DNA of 26,268 bases from an uncultured Collinsella sp. (GCA_958427355.1 CAUACA010000026.1:1-26268); one strand, 5' to 3'; shown: positions 14,204 through 23,061, counted from the stretch's first letter. Program-made: numbers and translations. Notes: generated by a model from the letters alone, not told the origin.

Positions 14204-14917
14204 TTAGCCTCCGAGGTAGGCTTTGCGGACGTTGTCGTCGTGCAGCAGCTCTTGGCCAGTGCCGGTCATGGTGATCTTGCCGGTCTCGAGCACGTAACCG
14301 CGTGTGGCGATGGAAAGCGCCATCTGCGCGTTTTGCTCGACCAGAAGCACCGTGGTGCCGGCCTTGTGCAGGTCCTCGACAATCTGGAAGATCTGTTCGA
14401 TCAGAATCGGTGCCAGACCCATGGAAGGTTCGTCGAGCATAAGCAGTTTGGGGTTACTCATAAGGGCGCGCCCCATAACGAGCATCTGTTGCTCGCCGCC
14501 TGAAAGGGTGCCGGCGACCTGGCGACGACGTTCCTTCAGGCGCGGGAACTGCTCGTAGACGCGCTCCAGGCCCGGAGCAATTGTGGACTTGGGCTGTGTA
14601 TAGGCGCCCATCTCCAGGTTCTCCTCGACCGTCATCTGCAAAAAGGCGCGGCGGCCCTCGGGAACCTGGGCCAAGCCCTTGCCCACCAGCTTGTCGGCAG
14701 GCGTATGGGTAATGTCCTCGCCCATAAACTTGATGGAGCCGGTCTTGGAGCGCAGCAGGCCCGAGACGGTCTTGAGCGTTGTGGACTTGCCGGCACCGTT
14801 GGCACCAATCAAGGCCACGATCTCGCCCTCGTTAACGTTAAAGGAGATGTCCTTGATGGCGTGGATGGCGCCGTACCAGACGTTGATGTTGTAGACGGAA
14901 AGCATCGGCTCTGCCAT
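14204..14917 (-). CDS. livF: Branched-chain amino acid ABC transporter ATP-binding protein LivF
   Basis: One of two ATPases driving the LivHM permease at the inner face of the membrane. The 237 residues contain Walker A GANGAGKST (38-46), signature LSGGEQQ (138-144), Walker B LLMLDEPSMGL (158-168) and the switch His replaced by Gln in LLVEQNAQMA, a normal LivF feature. Length is standard. The ATG at 14917 follows the livG stop directly, with GGGGGAG 6 nt upstream, so translation is coupled. It is the last gene of the operon. Confidence 0.95.
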   Translation of the reverse strand: MAEPMLSVYNINVWYGAIHAIKDISFNVNEGEIVALIGANGAGKSTTLKTVSGLLRSKTGSIKFMGEDITHTPADKLVGKGLAQVPEGRRAFLQMTVEENLEMGAYTQPKSTIAPGLERVYEQFPRLKERRRQVAGTLSGGEQQMLVMGRALMSNPKLLMLDEPSMGLAPILIEQIFQIVEDLHKAGTTVLLVEQNAQMALSIATRGYVLETGKITMTGTGQELLHDDNVRKAYLGG

Positions 14918-15778
14918 TTAGTTCTCCCCCTTATCCTGCTTGCCCAGATATGCCTCGATAACGGCGTCGTTGTTCTGGATCTCCTCGGCCGTGCCCTTGG
15001 CAATGACCTTGCCAAAGTTGAGCACGCAGATGCCCTCGCAGATGTTCATAACGAGCGACATATCATGCTCGATAAGCATGATGGCGATGCCGAAGGTGTC
15101 ACGAATCTTGACGATGTTCTCCATGAGCTCCGCGGTCTCGGACGGGTTCATGCCGGCGGCAGGCTCATCGAGCAGCAGCAGCTTGGGGTTGGTGGCAAGC
15201 GCGCGGACGATCTCCAGACGACGCTGTGCGCCGTAAGGCAGCGATCCGGCCTGCTCATTTGCCAGGTGTTCCATATCAAAAATGGACAGCAGCTCCATGG
15301 CGCGCTCGTGGGCGGCCTTCTCGTGCTTCCAATACGTCGGCAGGCGCAGCACGCCCTCAAAGCCGGAGTAGCGCTCCTGGTTGTGCAGGCCGACCTTAAC
15401 GTTGTCCTCCACCGTCATGGTGTTAAACAGGCGAATGTTCTGGAACGTACGGGCAATACCCATGCGGTTGACCTGGTAGACCGACTTGCCCGAAGTGTCC
15501 TCACCGTCGAGCAGGATGGTGCCGTGCGTGGGCTGGTACACCTTGGTGAGCAGGTTGAAGACCGTGGTCTTGCCGGCACCGTTGGGGCCGATGAGACCGG
15601 CGATCTCGGTCTTGCCGATAGTCAGGCTAAAGTCGTCGACCGCCTTAAGGCCACCGAACTCAATGCCCAAGTGGATGCACTCGAGTGCCGGGCGCTCGCC
15701 CAGGTCGCGGTCGGGAACGATGGCGCCAGAAGGATACGGGACCATCTTGCCCTTGTTGAACTCAAATTTACTGGGCAT
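14918..15778 (-). CDS. livG: Branched-chain amino acid ABC transporter ATP-binding protein LivG
   Basis: Second ATPase of the Liv importer, 286 residues. It shows Walker A GPNGAGKTT (64-72), the Q-loop region GIARTFQNIRLFNTMTVEDNV, the LivG-type signature LPYGAQRRLEIVRAL, Walker B LLLLDEPAAGMNP and switch His in LIEHDMSLVM. About 30 extra N-terminal residues rich in charge and proline come before the usual start of the domain. I chose ATG 15778, with GGAGG 9 nt upstream, overlapping the last codons of livM by 11 nt; the frame is open to a TTG at 15805. Overlap implies coupled translation. Confidence 0.95.
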   Translation of the reverse strand: MPSKFEFNKGKMVPYPSGAIVPDRDLGERPALECIHLGIEFGGLKAVDDFSLTIGKTEIAGLIGPNGAGKTTVFNLLTKVYQPTHGTILLDGEDTSGKSVYQVNRMGIARTFQNIRLFNTMTVEDNVKVGLHNQERYSGFEGVLRLPTYWKHEKAAHERAMELLSIFDMEHLANEQAGSLPYGAQRRLEIVRALATNPKLLLLDEPAAGMNPSETAELMENIVKIRDTFGIAIMLIEHDMSLVMNICEGICVLNFGKVIAKGTAEEIQNNDAVIEAYLGKQDKGEN

Positions 15779-16847
15779 CGGCTGCCACCTCCTTCTTGGA
15801 AGCAAAGCGGTCCTTGACGCGTGCGAAGAACGCCTTGAGCTGCGGGTTGTTGGTAAAGATCATGACCAGAATCAGCACGATGGCGTAGATGAGCATGCGG
15901 TAGTCCGAGAACTGACGGAGCAGCTCGGGAAGTACCGTGAGCAACGCCGCTGCGATGACGGAGCCGCGCATATTGCCCAGACCGCCCAAGACCACGAACA
16001 CCAGAATCAGAATCGACGTGTTGAAGTCGAACTTAGTGGCGGAGAGCTGCGAGAAGTTACCGCCGAAGAGGGCTCCGGCAGCACCAGCGAGGGCAGCGGA
16101 AACCACGAAGGCGATCATGCGGTACTGGGTGACGGAGATGCCCACGGACTCGGCAGCAATCTTGTTATCGCGCACGGCCATGATGGCACGGCCGGTACGG
16201 CTGCGAACCAGGTTGAGCACGATCACGAGCGCGACCATAACCAGGATTGCGCCGGCAAGGAAGGTCGAATAGGTCGACACGCCCGATGCGCCCTGGGCGC
16301 CCTTGATGATGGCTGTGCCGTCCTCGAGCAGGTGCAGGTCGTCGATCGTAGAGTTACCCGTGATGTTAAAGATCACATGCAGGCCGCGGGAGTCGACGCC
16401 CACAATGAGGCAGGTGACGATCTCTTTGATGATCTCGCCAAAAGCCAGGGTCACGATGGCCAGATAGTCGCCGCTCAGGCGCAAGACCGGGATGCCGATC
16501 AAGAAGCCCAAGATGGCAGCGGCGATAGCACCGACCACAATGCTGATGATAAGGCGTACCGGATCGGAGGGAACGGCACTCTCAAGGGCGACCGCGGTGA
16601 CGATGCCCGTATAGGCACCGACGCTCATAAAGCCCGCATGGCCCAGCGACAGGTCGCCCGCGATGCCGACGACGAGGTTGAGGGAAATGGCCATGACGAT
16701 ATAGGCCGTGATGGGAACCAGCTGACCGGCGATCATGCGCGGGATCATGTGGTTGGACTGCATAAAGAACACGATGGCGAAGGCCACGATGCACATAGCG
16801 TACGTGACAAAGTCGTGACGCGTCTGCTTGTCTTTAAGAAACTTCAT
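15768..16847 (-). CDS. livM: Branched-chain amino acid ABC transporter permease LivM
   Basis: Transmembrane subunit forming the pore with LivH. It has about nine to ten hydrophobic helices, the family signature GDLSLGHAGFMSVGAYTG near residue 65, the helix IGIPVLRLSGDYLAIVTLAFGEI, and the C-terminal EAA-like coupling segment GGLGNMRGSVIAAALLTVLPELLRQF. Length about 359 residues is typical. Two starts are possible: ATG 16847 with AGGTGA just upstream, or GTG 16856 adjoining the livH stop; I prefer the ATG. The 3' end overlaps livG. Confidence 0.93.
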   Translation of the reverse strand: MKFLKDKQTRHDFVTYAMCIVAFAIVFFMQSNHMIPRMIAGQLVPITAYIVMAISLNLVVGIAGDLSLGHAGFMSVGAYTGIVTAVALESAVPSDPVRLIISIVVGAIAAAILGFLIGIPVLRLSGDYLAIVTLAFGEIIKEIVTCLIVGVDSRGLHVIFNITGNSTIDDLHLLEDGTAIIKGAQGASGVSTYSTFLAGAILVMVALVIVLNLVRSRTGRAIMAVRDNKIAAESVGISVTQYRMIAFVVSAALAGAAGALFGGNFSQLSATKFDFNTSILILVFVVLGGLGNMRGSVIAAALLTVLPELLRQFSDYRMLIYAIVLILVMIFTNNPQLKAFFARVKDRFASKKEVAADAQ

Positions 16848-16856
16848 AACGCTCAC

Positions 16857-17738
16857 CTACACCTTCTCGGGGACGTACTTGCCCAAGAGGCCGGCAGGCT
16901 TGACGAGCAGGACGATGATCAAAACACCAAAGACGATGGAGTTGGCAAGGCTCGTGGAAATGTAGGCCTGCGCCATCGCCTCGATGATGCCGATGAGAAT
17001 GCCACCGACAAAGGCACCGGGGATGGAGCCGATGCCGCCGAAAACGGCAGCGTCGAAGGCCTTGATGCCAGGCATGGCGCCCGTGGTGGGCTGCAGGACC
17101 GGCGAGTAGGAGCACAGCAGCACGCCGGCGATGGCGGCAAGGGCGGAGCCGATGGCAAACGTCATCGAGATGGTGCGGTTGACGTTGATGCCCATGAGCT
17201 GAGCGGCGGCTTTGTCCTCGGACACGGCGCGCATGGCTTTGCCCATCTTGGTCTTACCTGTAAAGAACATCAGGCCGGCCATGATAACCAGGCAGGCGAC
17301 GATGGTGACGAGCGAGACGGCGCTTACGTTGAACTTGGCCAAGAACTCCGGCACCTGGAAGGTGACGAGCGAAGTGAAGTTCTTGGGCGTGGCGCCCCAC
17401 AGAAGCTGCGCGGCGTTCTGCAGGAAGTAAGACACGCCGATGGCCGTGATCAGAACGGCCAGAGGGCCTGCTTGGCGCAGCGGCTTATAGGCCAGACCCT
17501 CGATGAGAACACCGAGAACCGTGCAGACCACACAAGAGAGAACTACAGATGCCCAGCCCGGGAGGCCGAGATACGACGTGGCACAGAACGAGACATAGGC
17601 ACCGACCATGATGACGTCGCCGTGAGCGAAGTTGAGCATCTTGGCGATACCGTAGACCATGGTGTAGCCCAACGCGATGATGGCGTAGACGCTGCCCATG
17701 GACAGGCCGTTGACCAGGTATTGGATAAAGACCGTCAT
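16857..17738 (-). CDS. livH: Branched-chain amino acid ABC transporter permease LivH
   Basis: Partner permease of LivM, 293 residues and about eight hydrophobic helices. It starts MTVFIQYLVNGLSMGSVYAI, then carries the LivH hallmark YGIAKMLNFAHGDVIMVGAY, the PLRQAGPLAVLITAIGVSYFLQN segment and the C-terminal coupling motif FGGIGSIPGAFVGGILIGIIE. I chose ATG 17738 because GGGGG ends 9 nt before it; ATG 17747 touches that site and the open frame to 17831 is not family-like. It adjoins livM and follows livJ after a 139-nt gap with hairpins. Confidence 0.93.
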   Translation of the reverse strand: MTVFIQYLVNGLSMGSVYAIIALGYTMVYGIAKMLNFAHGDVIMVGAYVSFCATSYLGLPGWASVVLSCVVCTVLGVLIEGLAYKPLRQAGPLAVLITAIGVSYFLQNAAQLLWGATPKNFTSLVTFQVPEFLAKFNVSAVSLVTIVACLVIMAGLMFFTGKTKMGKAMRAVSEDKAAAQLMGINVNRTISMTFAIGSALAAIAGVLLCSYSPVLQPTTGAMPGIKAFDAAVFGGIGSIPGAFVGGILIGIIEAMAQAYISTSLANSIVFGVLIIVLLVKPAGLLGKYVPEKV

Positions 17739-17784
17739 GTTCCACATCCCCCTTTCGAATAGGTTTCCAGTTAATGTATGAAAC

Positions 17785-17846
17785 AGGGACGTTACATCGT
17801 CCCTAGATACCAAGCAAGCAGGGAAGGCCAAAACCTCCCCTGCTTG
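17785..17846 (-). promoter_or_regulatory. Hairpins between livJ and livH
   Basis: A 13-bp stem (17846-17834 with 17827-17815, loop 6 nt) is fully paired only on the minus-strand RNA, where A-C on the plus strand becomes G-U. A second stem, AGGGACG/CGTCCCT (17785-17804), follows. There is no T-tract. Such structures can protect the binding-protein mRNA so that it is more abundant than the permease mRNA; this is inference. Confidence 0.5.
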
Positions 17847-17877
17847 GGATCAAAACCGCTCTATGTAAGGCGGCCTA

Positions 17878-19065
17878 TTAGGCCTGTACGTACTTGCCGT
17901 CGGTAATGACGTACGCCGTCGGGTCCTTCTGGACCTGGCCCTTGTCGTTCCAGGAGAGCTTGCCAGTCAGACCGTCAACAGTAATGTTGCGCATAGCCTC
18001 GGGAAGCTTCTCGGCAACCTCGGTAGGGTCGGCGTCGACACCCAGGCCGGCCTCCTTGAGAGCCTCGACCACAGCATGCACGCCGTCGTAGGCGTCGGCG
18101 GCAAACTGGTCGGGGGTATCGCCGTACTTATCTTTGTAAGCGTTAACGAAGTCGGCGTTCTTCTCGTCGTCGGCGGAGAACGGGGTCATGAGCAGCAGAC
18201 CCTCGGCAAGAGAGGTATCGAAGCCCTCAACGCCCAGGATGCCGTCCATGCCGTCGCAGCCCATCATCTTGACGTCGTAGCCCATGTCCTTGGCGTTCTT
18301 GAGCAGGACGGACGCCGGCGTGTAGTAGATCGGCGCAAAGATCATGGTGGCGCCTGCCTGCTTGGCCTTGGTCAGCTGGTTGGTAAAGCTCGTGGCGGAG
18401 TCGTCCTTAAAGGTCTCCTCGTCGACAATCTCAAGCTTGGACTTAGCGGCCTGGGCCTTAAAGGAATCTGCGATGCCCGAAGAATAGGCGTCGCCGGAGT
18501 TATAGAACAGCACGAACTTCTCGTTCGCATACTTCTGCGCCAGGAACTTGGCAGCGTTGACACCTTGGTTGGGGTCGGTAAAGCAAACCTGGAAGACGCA
18601 ATCCTTGCCCTTGGTAACGTCCTCGGAGGACGCGGACGGGGTGATCATGAACGTCTCGGGGTCGTTACCGCACTCAGCAGCAACGGCGACCGACGCACCC
18701 GTGGTGGTCGGACCGACGAGGGCCTGCATGCCCCAGTCGAGCAGGGTGTTGAAGGCGTTGACGGCCTTCTCGCCATCGGCCTGGTCGTCCTCGGCCTTGC
18801 TTACAAGCGGCAGCTCCTTAGTCGAGAAATCCTTGCAGCCAAGCTCGACAGCCTGTGTAACGGACTTGCCGTAGGACGCGTTGGCGCCGGTCAGCGGGCC
18901 GATGGTGCCGATCTTAAACGAAGCGTCGCCCGACGCGGAACCGCTGTCGCCGCCGTTGGAGGAGCAGCCAGCTAGAATGGACATCGCCCCCAGACCTGCT
19001 GCGCTCGCGATAACGCTCCTGCGATTCATAACAGGGTTCAATGACTTACCGGTGAGGCTCGACAT
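17878..19065 (-). CDS. livJ: Branched-chain amino acid-type substrate-binding lipoprotein (copy 1)
   Basis: Extracytoplasmic solute receptor of the Liv importer, 395 residues. The N-terminus has NRRSVIAS followed by a hydrophobic stretch and the lipobox LAGC (Cys34), so it is a lipoprotein whose twin arginine (15-16) hints at Tat export. After a Ser/Gly linker the periplasmic-binding fold type I starts at FKIGTIGPLTGANASYG and runs to the end (MRNITVDGLTGKLSWNDKGQ). GGAG lies 6 nt before the ATG. It is the binding-protein gene next to livH and clearly paralogous to the next gene, sharing long blocks such as FTNQLTKAKQAGATMIFAP. The ligand (leucine, isoleucine, valine or another solute) cannot be read from sequence. 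Confidence 0.93.
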   Translation of the reverse strand: MSSLTGKSLNPVMNRRSVIASAAGLGAMSILAGCSSNGGDSGSASGDASFKIGTIGPLTGANASYGKSVTQAVELGCKDFSTKELPLVSKAEDDQADGEKAVNAFNTLLDWGMQALVGPTTTGASVAVAAECGNDPETFMITPSASSEDVTKGKDCVFQVCFTDPNQGVNAAKFLAQKYANEKFVLFYNSGDAYSSGIADSFKAQAAKSKLEIVDEETFKDDSATSFTNQLTKAKQAGATMIFAPIYYTPASVLLKNAKDMGYDVKMMGCDGMDGILGVEGFDTSLAEGLLLMTPFSADDEKNADFVNAYKDKYGDTPDQFAADAYDGVHAVVEALKEAGLGVDADPTEVAEKLPEAMRNITVDGLTGKLSWNDKGQVQKDPTAYVITDGKYVQA

Positions 19066-19336
19066 GCGGCTCTCCTCTCAAATCTCGTCGGGTTTCGGTT
19101 ACCCGACAGGCCATCCTTCGCCGTGTTCGGCGTTCGCAAAATACTAGACGCTTTAGTTAAGGAAAGTGGCGATTATTTCAACTTTTCTTTGGATTTGTTC
19201 ATTTATCCATAATCCTGCGTATTTCTATTACTTTATGCAGTAATGCCACTTTATTGTGTGAAAGTAATGTTTCCGTTCTGTTACAGGCGTCCCTGCCCTG
19301 ATTAAAACACCCTCACCGGTCGCGTTTTGTACGCAC
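19066..19336. promoter_or_regulatory. AT-rich control region between the two binding-protein genes
   Basis: No gene. Near livJ copy 1 the leader has two stems, GTCGGGT/ACCCGAC (19087-19107) and CGCCG/CGGCG. Farther up, AAAGTGGC (19163-19170) is repeated inverted as GCCACTTT (19245-19252), and ATTACT/AGTAAT (19227-19244) forms a palindrome. TTGAAA followed by TAACTA at 16 nt on the minus strand is a possible promoter. The AT-rich, symmetric sequence suggests its own promoter and operator for copy 1. No clear T-tract terminator for copy 2 is seen. Confidence 0.4.
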
Positions 19337-20503
19337 CTAGGCGGCGATGTACTTGCCGTCCTGAATCACATAGGCTGTGGCGGGCTTTTCGACCTGGCCC
19401 TCGTCATTCCACGTCAGCTCGCCTGTCAGGCCCTCGATCTTGATCTTGCGCATGGCCTTGGCAAGGTCGCCGGCAATGTCGGCACCGTCGGCCGAAATGT
19501 CAATCCCCGCCCTATCGATAGCCTCGACGATTGCGTGGACGCAATCGTAAGCGTCGGCGGCAAACTGGTTGGGCGTCTCGTCGTAGGCATCCTTATAGGC
19601 CTTGACGAAGTCGGCATTCTTCTCATCGTCAGCCGAAAACGGGGTCATGAGCAGTACGCCCTCGGCAAGAGAGGTATCGAAGCCTTCCACAGAGAGCAGG
19701 CCGTCCATGCCGTCGGTACCCATGAGGGTCATGTCGTAGCCCATGTCCTTGGCGTTCTTGAGCAGGACGGACGCCGGCGTGTAGTAGATCGGGGCAAAGA
19801 TAAGTGTGGCGCCGGCCTCCTTGGCCTTGGTGAGCTGGTTGGTAAAGCTTGTGGCGGAATCGTCCTTAAAGGTCTCGGTATCGACGATGTCGAGCTTGGA
19901 CTCCTTGGCCTGCTCGGCAAAGGCGTCGGCAACGCCCGAGCTATACGTATCGCCGGAGTTGTAGAACAGGGCGATCTTGGCATCCGCGTACTTCTCGGCC
20001 AAGAACTTCGCGGCGCTGGCGCCCATGGTGGGATCGATGAAGCAAACCTGAAAGACCGTGGTCTTATCCTTGGTGACGTCGAGCGACGAGGCCGAAGGCG
20101 TGACCATGAGCATATCGTCGGCGATCTCGCCCGAGACGGCGACGGCGGCACCGGTCGTGACGGGGCCGACGAGCGCCTGCATGCCCCAGTCGCACAGGGT
20201 ATTGAAGGCGTTGATGGCCTTCTCGCCGTCGGCGACGTCATCCTCGGACTTAAGCGAGAGTTTGAGGTCCTTGGTCGAGAAATCCTCGGCGGCAAGCTTG
20301 GCGCCCTTCTCGGCCGAGACGCCATAGGTTGCCGCAGCGCCGGTCAGAGGGCCGATGACACCGATCTTGAAGGTCTTGCCGTCATCGGCGGAGCCGCCGT
20401 CCGAGCCACCCGACGAGCAACCAGCGAGTGCCGCGGTGCTACCGAACGCCGCGGCGCCAGCCAAGAAACTCCTGCGGTTAAGTACGTTGTTGATGCTAAA
20501 CAT
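19337..20503 (-). CDS. livJ: Branched-chain amino acid-type substrate-binding lipoprotein (copy 2)
   Basis: Second solute receptor, 388 residues, closely related to copy 1 throughout. The N-terminus LNRRSFLAGA (Arg10-Arg11) is close to the Tat consensus S/T-R-R-x-F-L-K and is followed by lipobox LAGC (Cys29) and a Ser/Gly linker. The binding domain begins FKIGVIGPLTGAAATYG. I chose ATG 20503 because GGGGG stands 5-6 nt upstream; the frame remains open to 20686 through non-coding sequence. Separated from copy 1 by 271 nt with an apparent promoter region, it is probably its own transcript or the head of the operon. Differences from copy 1 in the ligand lobes (for example SIDRAGIDISADGADIAG) could broaden the range of solutes served by one permease. 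Confidence 0.92.
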   Translation of the reverse strand: MFSINNVLNRRSFLAGAAAFGSTAALAGCSSGGSDGGSADDGKTFKIGVIGPLTGAAATYGVSAEKGAKLAAEDFSTKDLKLSLKSEDDVADGEKAINAFNTLCDWGMQALVGPVTTGAAVAVSGEIADDMLMVTPSASSLDVTKDKTTVFQVCFIDPTMGASAAKFLAEKYADAKIALFYNSGDTYSSGVADAFAEQAKESKLDIVDTETFKDDSATSFTNQLTKAKEAGATLIFAPIYYTPASVLLKNAKDMGYDMTLMGTDGMDGLLSVEGFDTSLAEGVLLMTPFSADDEKNADFVKAYKDAYDETPNQFAADAYDCVHAIVEAIDRAGIDISADGADIAGDLAKAMRKIKIEGLTGELTWNDEGQVEKPATAYVIQDGKYIAA

Positions 20504-20753
20504 GGTGTCCCCCTTTTCGCTGGCCGCGGTGCGGCCGTCTTGCGGTACAGGGCAAACCTTATGGTGCAAACGTTGACAGTTTGTTACGGAAGTTCGTTTG
20601 TAGCGAGCGTGTTTCCAATGTTTCCGCAGCGTTTCGGGGGTGGCGTTTTGTGCTGCTCCCGCTGCCAGGCAAGCACGCGCCCGCACTTCACGCTAGAATG
20701 CACTCAACCTTTAAGCGGTTAATCCATCCATAAGATGCACGAAGGAGCTATCT

Positions 20754-22097
20754 ATGAGCGAACCCCTGCGCACCGTGAACGTCGGCCTCATCGGTCTGGG
20801 AACCGTCGGCGGCGGCGTGGCCCGTCTGATCAAGAGCCACCACGATGAGTACCTGGCCGCCTACGGCATCGACCTTAAGCTGACCCGCGCCTGCGCGCTT
20901 GCTTGGGAGCAGGCCGAGGCGGCAGGCATTGAGCGCGAGGCCTTTACGAGTGACTGGCACGACGTCGTCACCGACCCCGCCGTCGACATCGTCGTCGAAC
21001 TCATCGGCGGCGAGCACCCCGCGACCGAAATCTTCACCACCGCCTTCGAGAACGGCAAGCACGTCGTCTCTGCCAACAAGGCCCTGCTGGGCCGTCATGT
21101 CGAGACGCTCGCCGAGAAGGCGCGCGCGTGCGGCGTGCAGATTAAGTGCGAGGCCAGCTGCGGCGGTGGCATCCCCATCGTGAGCACGCTTGAGCACGAC
21201 CTGGTGGGCAACAAGATCCTGACCATCGCCGGCATCCTCAACGGTACCACCAACTATATCCTGTCGCGCATGGACGCCGAGGGCGCCGATTACGCCGACG
21301 TGCTTGCCGACGCGCAGGCCAAGGGCTATGCCGAGGCGGACCCGTCCGCCGACGTCGACGGCTTCGATGCCGCCAGCAAGACAGCCATCCTCGCCTCCAT
21401 CGGCTTTGGCACCCGCGTTACCACCGACGATGTGTACCAGCAGGGCATCCGCACCATCGGCGCCGAGGACATCGCCCAGGCCCGCGAGCTCGGCTACACC
21501 ATTAAGCTGCTGGGCATCGCACGCAACACCGACGCCGGCGTCGACGTTCGCGTGCACCCCACGCTGATCCCCGCCGACCACATGCTTGCCAAGGTCAACG
21601 GCGCCATGAACGCCGTCTATGTGGTAGGCGACGCCGTGGGCGAGACCATGTTCTACGGTGCCGGCGCAGGCTCCTTCCCCACCGCAAGCGCCGTCGTGGG
21701 CGATATCCTGTCGCTCTCCGAGCAGATCAGCCGCGGCGTGGCTCCGCTACCCGAGATTGAGCCCTATGGTCACAACCTCGCCTTTAAGCCCATGGACGAG
21801 CTCCAGACCAAGTACTATGTGCGCCTGAAGGTCGCCGACCGTGTGGGCGCCCTGTCCGAGACGGTCGACATCTTTGCCAAGCACAACATCTCGATCTCGC
21901 TCATCAACCAGGTCGAGGACGGCAAGTCGGGCGTCAGCGATGCCTGCTCGGTCATCTTCCTGACGCACCGCGCGCTCGAGAAGGACGTCCAGGCTGCCGC
22001 CGCTGAGCTTGCCAGCGTCGACTGCGTGGCCGAGGTCGCCAACGTCCTGCGCATCGAGGACGTTGAGGCTTGGACCGAAGGCGTCATGGCCAACTAA
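20754..22097 (+). CDS. hom: Homoserine dehydrogenase
   Basis: Reduces aspartate semialdehyde to homoserine with NAD(P)H, the branch point to threonine, methionine and isoleucine. The 447 residues contain a Rossmann motif GLIGLGTVGGG (11-21), ANKALL (107-112), the catalytic domain with NGTTNYIL (163-170), EADPSADVDGFDAASK with the conserved Lys209, and a C-terminal ACT domain (about 355-435, KVADRVGALSETVDIFAKHNISI) that usually mediates threonine inhibition. AAGGAG lies 7 nt before the ATG. It is monocistronic, divergent from livJ copy 2, and ended by a clear terminator. A TAGAAT near 20693 is a possible -10 with no good -35. No threonine attenuator peptide is seen. Confidence 0.97.
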   Translation: MSEPLRTVNVGLIGLGTVGGGVARLIKSHHDEYLAAYGIDLKLTRACALAWEQAEAAGIEREAFTSDWHDVVTDPAVDIVVELIGGEHPATEIFTTAFENGKHVVSANKALLGRHVETLAEKARACGVQIKCEASCGGGIPIVSTLEHDLVGNKILTIAGILNGTTNYILSRMDAEGADYADVLADAQAKGYAEADPSADVDGFDAASKTAILASIGFGTRVTTDDVYQQGIRTIGAEDIAQARELGYTIKLLGIARNTDAGVDVRVHPTLIPADHMLAKVNGAMNAVYVVGDAVGETMFYGAGAGSFPTASAVVGDILSLSEQISRGVAPLPEIEPYGHNLAFKPMDELQTKYYVRLKVADRVGALSETVDIFAKHNISISLINQVEDGKSGVSDACSVIFLTHRALEKDVQAAAAELASVDCVAEVANVLRIEDVEAWTEGVMAN

Positions 22098-22128
22098 CCC
22101 AACGCTCGCCTAGCAATACGCGCTTTGA

Positions 22129-22162
22129 GGGCTCCCGTCCGATGTGGGATGGGAGCCCTTTT
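22129..22162 (+). terminator. Intrinsic terminator of hom
   Basis: GGGCTCCCGTCC (22129-22140) pairs with GGATGGGAGCCC (22147-22158) around GATGTG, one G-U pair included, followed by TTTTGT. Confidence 0.9.
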
Positions 22163-22311
22163 GTCTCCGGCCCTAAGCACAACGACAGGGCACATTTGCG
22201 CGAGCCGCTCATCGGTAACGCGGGCTACCGTTCACCGATATGCAAACACGGCCGATTCCGGTTACGGCTACGCTGTGCTGCGAATGTCCGCCCGCGATGA
22301 GAGGAAATACC

Positions 22312-23061
22312 ATGTTGCTCGAGGGCAAGAAAGCAATCATCACCGGAGGCACGCGCGGTATCGGCTATGCCATCGCCTGCCGTTTTATCGAGGAGGGCGC
22401 CGCCGTCACTGTCTTTGGCTCGCGTCAGGAGACCGCCGATGCGGCCGTTGAGAAGCTGACAGCCGCCTATCCCGACGCCAAGGTCTGGGGCCGCTCCTGC
22501 GACCTCACCTCACTCGAAGCCGTGACCGAGGCCTTTACCCAGGCTGCAGCCGACATGGGCGGCTTGGACACGGTCGTCAACAACGCCGGAATTTCCCAGC
22601 GCTCGCCGCTGCTCAACTACACGGCTGAGGAGTTCGCCAAAGTTATGGACCTCAACGTCGTCGCCGTCTTTAACGGCCACCAGGCTGCCGCCAAGATCAT
22701 GACCGAGGCCGGCCACGGCGGCACCATCACTACCACAAGCTCGATGGTCGCCAAGTACGGCCAGCCCTCCGGCGTTGGCTATCCCACGTCCAAGTTTGCC
22801 GTCAACGGTATGGTCCAGTCGCTCTCGCGCGAGCTCGCCCCCATGGGCATTCGCGTCAATGCCGTCGCACCCGGCGTGACCAAGACCGATATGGTCGCCA
22901 ACCTGCCCGAAGAGGTCATCAAGCCCATCATCGCCACCATTCCGCTGGGTCGCATGGGCGAGCCCGAGGATGTCGCTAACGCCTTTGTTTTCCTGGCGAG
23001 CGACATGTCCTCCTACGTCACTGGCGCCGTGCTCCCCGTCGACGGAGCCGCCCGCTCCTAA
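22312..23061 (+). CDS. Short-chain dehydrogenase/reductase (FabG-like SDR)
   Basis: A classical 249-residue SDR. It shows the NAD(P) motif TGGTRGIG (11-18), NNAG (90-93), catalytic Ser (about 143-144) and YxxxK as Tyr157-Lys161 (YPTSK), then the PG motif APGVTKTDMV and the C-terminal ending FLASDMSSYVTGAVLPVDGA. A Ser/Arg at the end of beta-2 (FGSRQET) favours NADP(H). AGAGGA lies 6-7 nt before the ATG 22312; the frame is open to 22240 without support. Substrate cannot be fixed: 3-oxoacyl-ACP reductase, sugar or steroid dehydrogenases all look alike. It stands alone, not in a fatty acid cluster. It does not resemble the Collinsella 7-beta-hydroxysteroid dehydrogenase as I remember it. Confidence 0.88.
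   Translation: MLLEGKKAIITGGTRGIGYAIACRFIEEGAAVTVFGSRQETADAAVEKLTAAYPDAKVWGRSCDLTSLEAVTEAFTQAAADMGGLDTVVNNAGISQRSPLLNYTAEEFAKVMDLNVVAVFNGHQAAAKIMTEAGHGGTITTTSSMVAKYGQPSGVGYPTSKFAVNGMVQSLSRELAPMGIRVNAVAPGVTKTDMVANLPEEVIKPIIATIPLGRMGEPEDVANAFVFLASDMSSYVTGAVLPVDGAARS

Noticed and set aside
15486..17762. 758-codon plus-strand open frame opposite livG/livM/livH
   Set aside because: The product is rich in D, H, G and Q repeats typical of antisense of hydrophobic membrane genes; the minus strand has well-recognised permeases with proper starts.
22312..23061. Hydroxysteroid dehydrogenase paired with the BASS transporter for bile acid metabolism
   Set aside because: The SDR motifs are generic, the two genes are about 10 kb apart in different units, and BASS proteins carry many anions. 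No bile-acid-specific evidence.
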